Shown in pieces: positions 57,933 through 64,000 of a stretch of DNA of 64,000 bases. The notes under the pieces are model-generated. The model made no database searches, was not told the DNA's origin, and was given only the letters and a program-made list of their open reading frames with translations. Source of the DNA: Trametopsis cervina. Its lineage: Eukaryota > Basidiomycota > Agaricomycetes > Polyporales > Irpicaceae. The position numbers were made by a program, and so were the translations under genes. Location of the stretch: positions 499,594 through 563,593 of the forward strand of contig MU278351.1 of the NCBI GenBank assembly GCA_022385755.1. The letters run 5' to 3'. Position 1 is the stretch's first letter, and every line of letters begins with the position of its first letter.

Positions 57933-60648
57933 CTACCAGTTCATAGTGTTGTCCCTCAGCACAGGAGTAGAGATCATAGCAGCATTGACCGGCCGCCTCT
58001 CCCGCATCCCCATTTCAGACTGCTCGTACATCTCCCCGGCGGCGGCCGCCTGCCTATCTTCGTAACCCCTGAGAGAATCTTCAGCGAAGTAGAAACTCCT
58101 CCTGCGCTGTCCGCCGAGCGTGTCCCTGTCAAAGTCCTGGTTCTCGGGACGGCTTCCAATGTATGCGTTGGGATCCTGGGGCGGGTCAGACAGCCGCCTG
58201 TGGGCCAGCGCGCGGCGCTGCTTGAACGCACGGACTGCGAGGAACGTGAGCACAATAAGAGTAATGGCGCCCAAAGAGCTGATGACTCCGATGATGGCGT
58301 TCTCGCGCGTCTTGTTCGACGAGGAGGCAGAAGAGGCACCGCTACCCGTATCGTTACCGCCGCCTGTGCTGCCTGTGCCGCTATCGGGACTAGTAGCAAG
58401 GAGGGATTCCGACGCAACGACATGCTCTGCCAGAGTGTTGTAGGGACCGGGGCAGTTGTAGAATGGTGACTTCTTCACGAGTAGCTGATTCGCAAGTGTG
58501 TCAACCAAATCGGTAGGAATGTACGCCAAGTACGACGTCCCGAGGAGCGGAGCATCTTGAGGCCCATGATAGTTGGTTGGTTTGAACACCTGGAGTGCGA
58601 AAGTAATAATGGACGACTCTGTTAAGCGATCGCATATTAGCCAGGAAAGTATGTTAGAACATGTCATGAATACTCACGATCGATTTGAAGAGAATAAGCC
58701 ATGATGACTGGGAACCACGCAAACAGCTGGTTCGCAGAGTCACTGTTGCCCGTAACAAGGCTCCAGGGAATCGCGTTGTCCACCAAGATCGTAATGAGGG
58801 TGTACTCAGAACCAGGATTGGCTGGCATACCAGTGGGAAGGTAGATGCGCGCAGGCAGACTCTGGGGGAGCACTGCCTGTGACGGAGCAACAGTGGGTGC
58901 TACGCTCGAGTCGACAGATACACTAGTAGGAAGCTCGTCTGGGTTGCTCAATGTAAGCGATGAACTTGAGCTCGAAACCGCGGAAAGAATGAGCGAGGAT
59001 TCCGTGACAATCCCACTGAACTGACTGGCGATCGACGGCGTGATTGAGAAGGAGGTCGTAGATGAAGCGGAACCAGCAGACCCGGAGTCTGAAGTAGAGA
59101 GAGAACCAGACAGAGACCCGGAGCCACTGGAACTCACAGGACTGGAGGGGAATACAATGGAGGACGACAGAGTGCCGTTCGCGCCACCGGACGCAGTGAT
59201 AGAGCCCGAGGAGACGGTTGGACCTCCGCTGGGGGCAGATTGTGACGCGCTTCCAGAAGTTATCACGTCAGAGCCAGATTGCGATATGCTTCCACCTGAG
59301 GCCGACTGGGATTGTTGAGACTGGGATTGCTGGGATTGTGATTGAACATCCGACCCCGACTGCGATTGCGACGCGGACGATCCTATGTCTGACTGGGATG
59401 CAGGCGCTGAAGTGATAGCTGATCCTGACGCAGACTGGGATTGAGAGAGTGGAGGGAGCGACAGAGGGAGAGAGATTATCGGCTGGCTCGGGCTGCTCGA
59501 GTCGGATGTAACAGCCCCAGACGCACTTGAACCAGACACGGACGCAGATGCCGGTGGGGTCGTTGTGGGACCAGCAGAGGACGGAGAGCTGGGAGGGTCA
59601 AAGACACTCGACAGACCGGAAAGGATGGACGAGAGTATGTTGCCGTCGCTCGCAGACTGGCTTGCAGACGTAGGGGGGCTGGAAGGGGCGTCTGTCACAC
59701 TAGCAGGAGCACTCGTAGGAGCGCTATCCGTGACACTGGCGGGCACACTGGCCGGAATGCTATCCGAGACGCTGGTGGGAGCATCCGTAGGAGCGGACGA
59801 TAAATCGGTAGGGGTGCTCGAAGGAGACGACACGTCGGAGGGTGAAGTAGTAGGGGTATCAGACGGCAGCAGGGCGCTGCTCAGAGCGCTGCCAACGGAG
59901 GACAGACCGCTACCGACATCGGATGTAACGCTTCCAATAATCCCAGTAAGACTGCCAATGATTCCTCCGTCACTTGTGGGAGGAGCGGTCGTCACAGACG
60001 ATGGTGTACCGGAGGTCGTCGTCGTCGCCGAAATAGAGTCTGAAGCAGAAGATGAAGCAGAACTAGAGCCAGATGACGAGGACGAAGCGGATGACGATGT
60101 GCTAGCTGCACTGTCGGTAGCAGAGGCGCTGTCCGTTATCGTAGCTGAAACTGATCCAGAGGCACTGTCTGTCGTTGAAGCCGACACAGACGCCGACGTT
60201 GAGTCAGATGTAGACACTGAATCGGAGGCAGAGAGCGATGGCGACGGGGTCACCACTGCACCTGGGTCCGTTGAGCTTGCAGGAACCAACGACGTAGTAC
60301 CAAAAGGGTTGTCAAGGAAAGTACCAATGTCGCCTAGACCATCGCCGATCCCACCTGCGTAGAGCAATTAGTACGCGTCCCGCACACAACGAGCCTCAGT
60401 GCAGAGAATAGCTCTGTGCATTTTCTCGTGCACGGCAGCACAGTGCGACTCGTAGAAGTATCAAACTCACCTAATAACGGACCAAACAACCCGTCCCTCT
60501 GTTCGACATCACGGGCGACTTTTCTGCCAGACATTGAACGACGCGCGTGAGATTGCAAGGTCGAACCATGACTGGCTACGACCTGGCCTGAGAGCTGAAG
60601 GGCGGCGACGAGGACCGCCAACCAGACGTTGGCGGTAGCAAGATGCAT
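57933..60648 (-). CDS. MSB2: Msb2-like signalling mucin
   Basis: Exons 60471-60648, 58678-60354 and 57933-58618 give 846 aa. A signal peptide (MHLATANVWLAVLVAALQL...) is followed by a long Ser/Thr-rich region of about 450 residues with SAS-, TDS- and SQSQ-type repeats, expected to be heavily O-glycosylated. The conserved membrane-proximal domain reads ARIYLPTGMPANPGSEYTLI, TILVDNAIPWSLV, AWFPVIMAYSLQI and TSYLAYIPTDLVDTLANQLL, matching the positive regulatory region of Msb2. One helix follows (AIIGVISSLGAITLIVLTFL), then a cytosolic tail of about 100 residues. Msb2 is a plasma-membrane sensor feeding the filamentous-growth and osmotic MAP kinase pathways. A TATA box lies 70 bases upstream (60718-60723). 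Confidence 0.85.
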
Positions 60649-60717
60649 TTGTGAGTTGAAATACGAGTTGCTGCGGATTAAACCTGGAAAAGACGGGGGA
60701 GTTGCTAAATTTTGGGA

Positions 60718-60723
60718 TTTATA
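60718..60723 (-). promoter_or_regulatory. TATA box of the Msb2-like gene
   Basis: TATAAA on the minus strand (GTCTATAAATCCC), 70 bases before the ATG at 60648. Confidence 0.5.
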
Positions 60724-61743
60724 GACGTATGTCCGCAGGAAGGATTGCCAGAGTATGAAAGAGCGTGGAGACTGCTATGGTGGGCAGAGCACAACTGACG
60801 GTGTTGCGCGCGAGAAGCGTGGGGGCGTCGAGAGCAATAAATTACTTGACGGTGATGTGGTCGACAAGGAGTAAGAGAACGGTGATGAGCTTGGGCGACG
60901 ACCGGGAGAGTTTGTTCCTGTTTTGGCTCCCATCAAAGTCGGGTCGCACACTGCCTCGGCTCTCCCGTGGGCACACAAACTCCTTGCGCCACATGTACAA
61001 ACAAGTCGTATCATTGGCACTTCATCATTCCATCTGCAACAGTTCTGCAACAGGCCTGTATGAACGGCGATGCACGGGGCTCGCAACAGAAAGCGGCGGT
61101 GACAGACAGTGAGCATCCAGCAATCTGAATCCCCCGCAGTGCATAAGGATATTCCACAGCTGATGGGGTTCTGAAATTACCCGGGAAAGATCTCAACGGG
61201 CTGCAATATAACGTGAGCACCGAAAAGATATACAAATTGAGATACCTGGCCGGTCTGTGCTTTACGAACAGGGAAGCCGAATGGATCTGTTCATCAGGCA
61301 AACACGCCGCCCAATGGGATTCATCTATGATCAATGTGTATACCACCACGATAAGTCTATGCGCGAAGGTGTTCAGTATCAGTGGCGGTAACGAGTTCTT
61401 GTCTCATTTCAAGGCGCCGACTGGACTGCCATGTCCGGACACCGGCCTCAGTTCTCACAGGTCTAAACGCGCAAATACTGGTAGCCGTCGTGGGACGTAG
61501 GTTCCCTCATTTCGCTTAGCACCAACATCGAATTGTCCGTGGTTGCTACATCGTAACTTACCAGGTGTGCCGAACCCAAAATAGCCTACCAGCGGGAGTT
61601 CACTTAATGGCTTAATTGCATGAGAGCGAACGCATACAGAACGTGTGATATGTGCAGTGAAAGGTGGCGGGAGTGGACAGCAACTATCTCCGAGCGGGGA
61701 GGGTGACCCAAAAGATAGGAAAGACGGATACAACAGAGATGTT
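60724..61743. other. Intergenic region upstream of the mucin gene
   Basis: About 1 kb with weak frames on both strands (up to 115 codons). Probably holds an extended promoter for the mucin gene and the 3' flank of the uL23 gene. Confidence 0.45.
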
Positions 61744-62431
61744 CTAGATGAATCCAATCTGGAAAAACAAAGGTTTGTAAACGGTGAGGTGGCGGTTTGT
61801 CAATATAAATACCTTGTTGGCAACGTCCAGGGCATCGTGGTCTGCCGTCAGGCGGACATATGCCTTCTTCTTGCCGTCCGGTCTAAATATAACGTGAGCG
61901 CATGCGCTGATTGAACCTACGAAGGACGCTTACCGGATAAGGGTGTTCACCTTCGCCGCCTGGACATCGTACAACTTCTTCACAGCGTCTTTGATCTGAC
62001 GCTTGTTGGCCTTGATGTCCACGATGAACACAAGGGTGTTGTGCTCCTCGATCTTCTTCATCGCTGATTCTGTGTTCAGAGGCCTAACTCGAACTATTAG
62101 CTTCAATATAACCTTCAAAAAGATCACACGTACGATACGATCGTTCGGTACTGGTCCATCCGCGGTGCATGGGGGACAGACTTGCGGGGGTACTTGGGCT
62201 CACGGGGAAGGCGGAGGGTCTTGGGGCGGTGGAAGGAGACGGAAGTGCGTGTCTTGCGTTGTGACTTAGAGTTGGTGCCCGCAAGCGCAGCCTTTTTCGC
62301 GGCCTTGGCCTTGGCATCCTTGCCACCTACAAGCGCAATGCATTCAGATTACTGAGGTTCAAGTGCAACAGTAGCAGTTACGAACCCTTCGGAGCTGCCG
62401 TCTTGGCCTTTGTGGTCTTTGTTGAGGCCAT
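61744..62431 (-). CDS. RPL25: Large-subunit ribosomal protein uL23 (RPL25/L23A)
   Basis: Starts [16 protein letters not shown] at 62431. Four introns leave about 155 aa, ending NKIGFI at 61744. The Lys/Ala-rich N-terminal extension is typical of eukaryotic uL23. The core reads [80 protein letters not shown] and [20 protein letters not shown]. It binds 25S rRNA beside the polypeptide exit tunnel and docks nascent-chain factors. The last exon encodes only four residues, IGFI, plus the stop. Without it the protein would run past the conserved end. The first intron has a weaker donor (GTTCGT). Introns near the start are usual for ribosomal protein genes. Confidence 0.92.
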
Positions 62432-63750
62432 TTTTGTCTGCAAGTCAAGTGATCAGTACCAGTCAGACGAGGTGGGACGAGCAATTTTGCTGGGTTCAGG
62501 GAGGGAAGTGCAGCTGGTGGACGCGTCGACAGAGGCTTGGGCTAGTGTCCGTAGGTATCTTCGCCACCACCCCACTCCTCGATTCCTCGATATAAGTCGT
62601 TGCTTCCAGTGCACCAAGGCTTCAGGAGTATGCCAGCCCGATCCAAGTGTCCTCCCGTCATCCACCGTCAATTGGACTAATCCACCACTTTCCGCCAGTC
62701 CGACGGCCTTCATGATCTCCATACAGCACTTCCCGACCCATAACTGCGGCATAACGACAGAATCTGGCTCACCTTGAGGAATGCCGGCCTTGAGGAGGAG
62801 AATTTGCTGGACGTTGACGACCTCGCTTCCCAAAGTGCTGGTGCTCGAGCGCTTGTCCCAGGGCGGCCATCAGTTTTCTCGCCGAATTTGGCTATTCAGA
62901 CGCTGTGGCCGCTGAAGTTCTCTTGGGTGGAGTATCAACACCCATGTCTGATCAGAGTGCCATTGGAATACATGCTATGCTGAGCGGCGGACAGGGCACA
63001 AAAGAATCGTATAAGGCTGGTGGATTTATGTGCTATACGCTACCAGTATTTTAGGAATGGGGCCGTGCATATCATCAGCATACTATAGCATCGCAGCGAG
63101 TGAGGGCTCGTAATCCGTTCAAGTTTGAGACATCTGTTCTCGAGATACAAATGATAAACAATACATATTCGCGATGATCCAAGACTGGAACATCAAGATG
63201 GTATAGCCATGCACGCCCTGCCGCTTCCTAGTCCCATCTCGCTAAATGCTCAAAACTCAGAACCATCTCTGTTACTCGCACTGTTTACATACAACTCTTG
63301 TCGGTTCAGCTGTATATTCGCATAGTACCCCCAATCCAGGAGCCGCGTTCAACTATCAAGGCTGCTTCCGATCCTGCAAGAAAAGTCTTGTGGAGGGAAA
63401 CTGCGACTATTTTTTTTGTTATCAGCCACTTCACTCTTCGTAACGTGGAGCACCATGGACGACATAGAAGTACTACTTAGTAGTGGTATATTATCTGGAT
63501 TTATAGCACTCGGTGTGGCCTGAGGCACAGTACCTTATCGATCAATGATGTGATGGCGGAGCGCAGCAGCAAACGGGGCAAAACACATGCAATATGATGA
63601 CGGGTGACGTCACGCGTCTCGCTCCTCTTCGCTCCAGAACTGGGTCCGTTTCGTGTTTATTCGAGAATATATAGAGCCACCATCTGCATCGTCTAGCCTC
63701 ACTGATTCTCCCTCCTTGCCTTCACCACATTCCAACACAATCTCATCAAC
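62432..63750. other. Divergent promoter region
   Basis: 1.3 kb between the uL23 gene (minus) and the RRM gene (plus). A minus frame of 126 codons (62453-62833) sits where the uL23 promoter should be and lacks recognisable motifs. A TATATA box lies at 63668-63673, 78 bases before the RRM gene ATG. Confidence 0.45.
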
Positions 63751-64000
63751 ATGTCCACATACGACGTTACTGTCTCAAACATTGCCCCGCACACCACTGA
63801 GGTACATCTTGCCGATTTCTTCAGGTAAGCCCATCACGACGAACTTCTACGAGTTGCACGAACGCTAACGTCTGTCCTTTGCAGCTTTTGTGGAAAGATC
63901 TCCACAATCGACTTCGATGGCGCAGCGCACACAGCTACCATCCACTTCGAGAAGCCTTCAGCAGCCAAGACTGCTCTCATGCTAAATGGTGGCACTCTCG
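63751..64000 (+). CDS. RRM-domain protein, Vip1-like (partial, runs off the window)
   Basis: Exon 1 is 63751-63824 and exon 2 begins at 63885 and continues past the window edge. The intron has a CTAAC branch site and TTTGCAG acceptor. The visible protein begins MSTYDVTVSNIAPHTTEVHL and continues ADFFSFCGKISTIDFDG and ATIHFEKPSAAKTALMLNGG. This is the first part of an RNA-recognition motif of the small fungal Vip1 type, with RNP2 as VTVSNI and a degenerate RNP1. Homologues are described as actin- or stress-associated RRM proteins, but function is poorly defined. Confidence 0.8.

Noticed and set aside
59565..60362. 265-codon plus-strand frame opposite the mucin
   Set aside because: Antisense of Ser/Thr codon repeats, giving artificial Val/Asp/Glu-rich sequence.
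62453..62833. 126-codon minus frame upstream of the uL23 gene
   Set aside because: Occupies the expected ribosomal-protein promoter, overlaps a similar plus frame and has no motif.

Overview
This is a gene-dense stretch of a filamentous basidiomycete nuclear genome, most likely an Agaricomycete (polypore or mushroom type). The genes are split by many short introns (about 45-75 bases, GT-AG, with branch sites such as CTAAC or CTGAC). The protein content is typical of that group: a DUF6533-type membrane protein, a GCC2/CPL1-like secreted cysteine-rich protein, a fungal phytochrome, an Msb2-type mucin and M64 metallopeptidase. There are no bacterial operons, CRISPR arrays or plasmid features. 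All gene models below were built by hand-splicing reading frames, joining exons only where donor, acceptor, phase and family sequence agreed.

Layout. 0-15 kb is compact: a prenylated (CaaX) low-complexity protein, a secreted M64 peptidase, a Bor1-type anion transporter, an SPRK-repeat basic protein, a cysteine-rich CPL1-like secreted protein, an ABHD12-like hydrolase and a short-chain dehydrogenase. 15-27.7 kb is gene-poor. It holds one recognisable enzyme (a quinone oxidoreductase), a 442-bp non-autonomous DNA transposon with 8-bp target duplications, and three small TATA-driven ORFs whose protein C-termini are alike (A-S-x-N/I-G-A/V-V-L/F-F-stop). These small ORFs are the best candidate for something undescribed. 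27.7-38.3 kb carries a nucleolar L1-domain protein (RSL1D1/Cic1/Utp30 type), a tandem pair of histidine acid phosphatases, Iwr1 and an intron-containing tRNA-Val(CAC).

39.6-64 kb: a complete phytochrome hybrid histidine kinase, an MFS drug-type exporter, a hypothetical protein with a Cys/His cluster, a Dug3-type glutamine amidotransferase, a DUF6533 seven-helix protein, an auxin-efflux-carrier-type transporter, an Msb2-like signalling mucin, ribosomal protein uL23 and, running off the right edge, an RRM protein of the Vip1 type.

The genes do not form an obvious biosynthetic cluster. Two themes recur. One is sensing and signalling at the surface or by light (phytochrome, Msb2, CaaX protein, DUF6533). 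The other is unusual splicing: 6-nt exons conserved in both phosphatase paralogues, 7- and 8-nt exons in the DUF6533 gene, a 19-nt exon in the peptidase, and two GC-AG introns. Exon calls are inference from sequence and have not been tested against transcripts.
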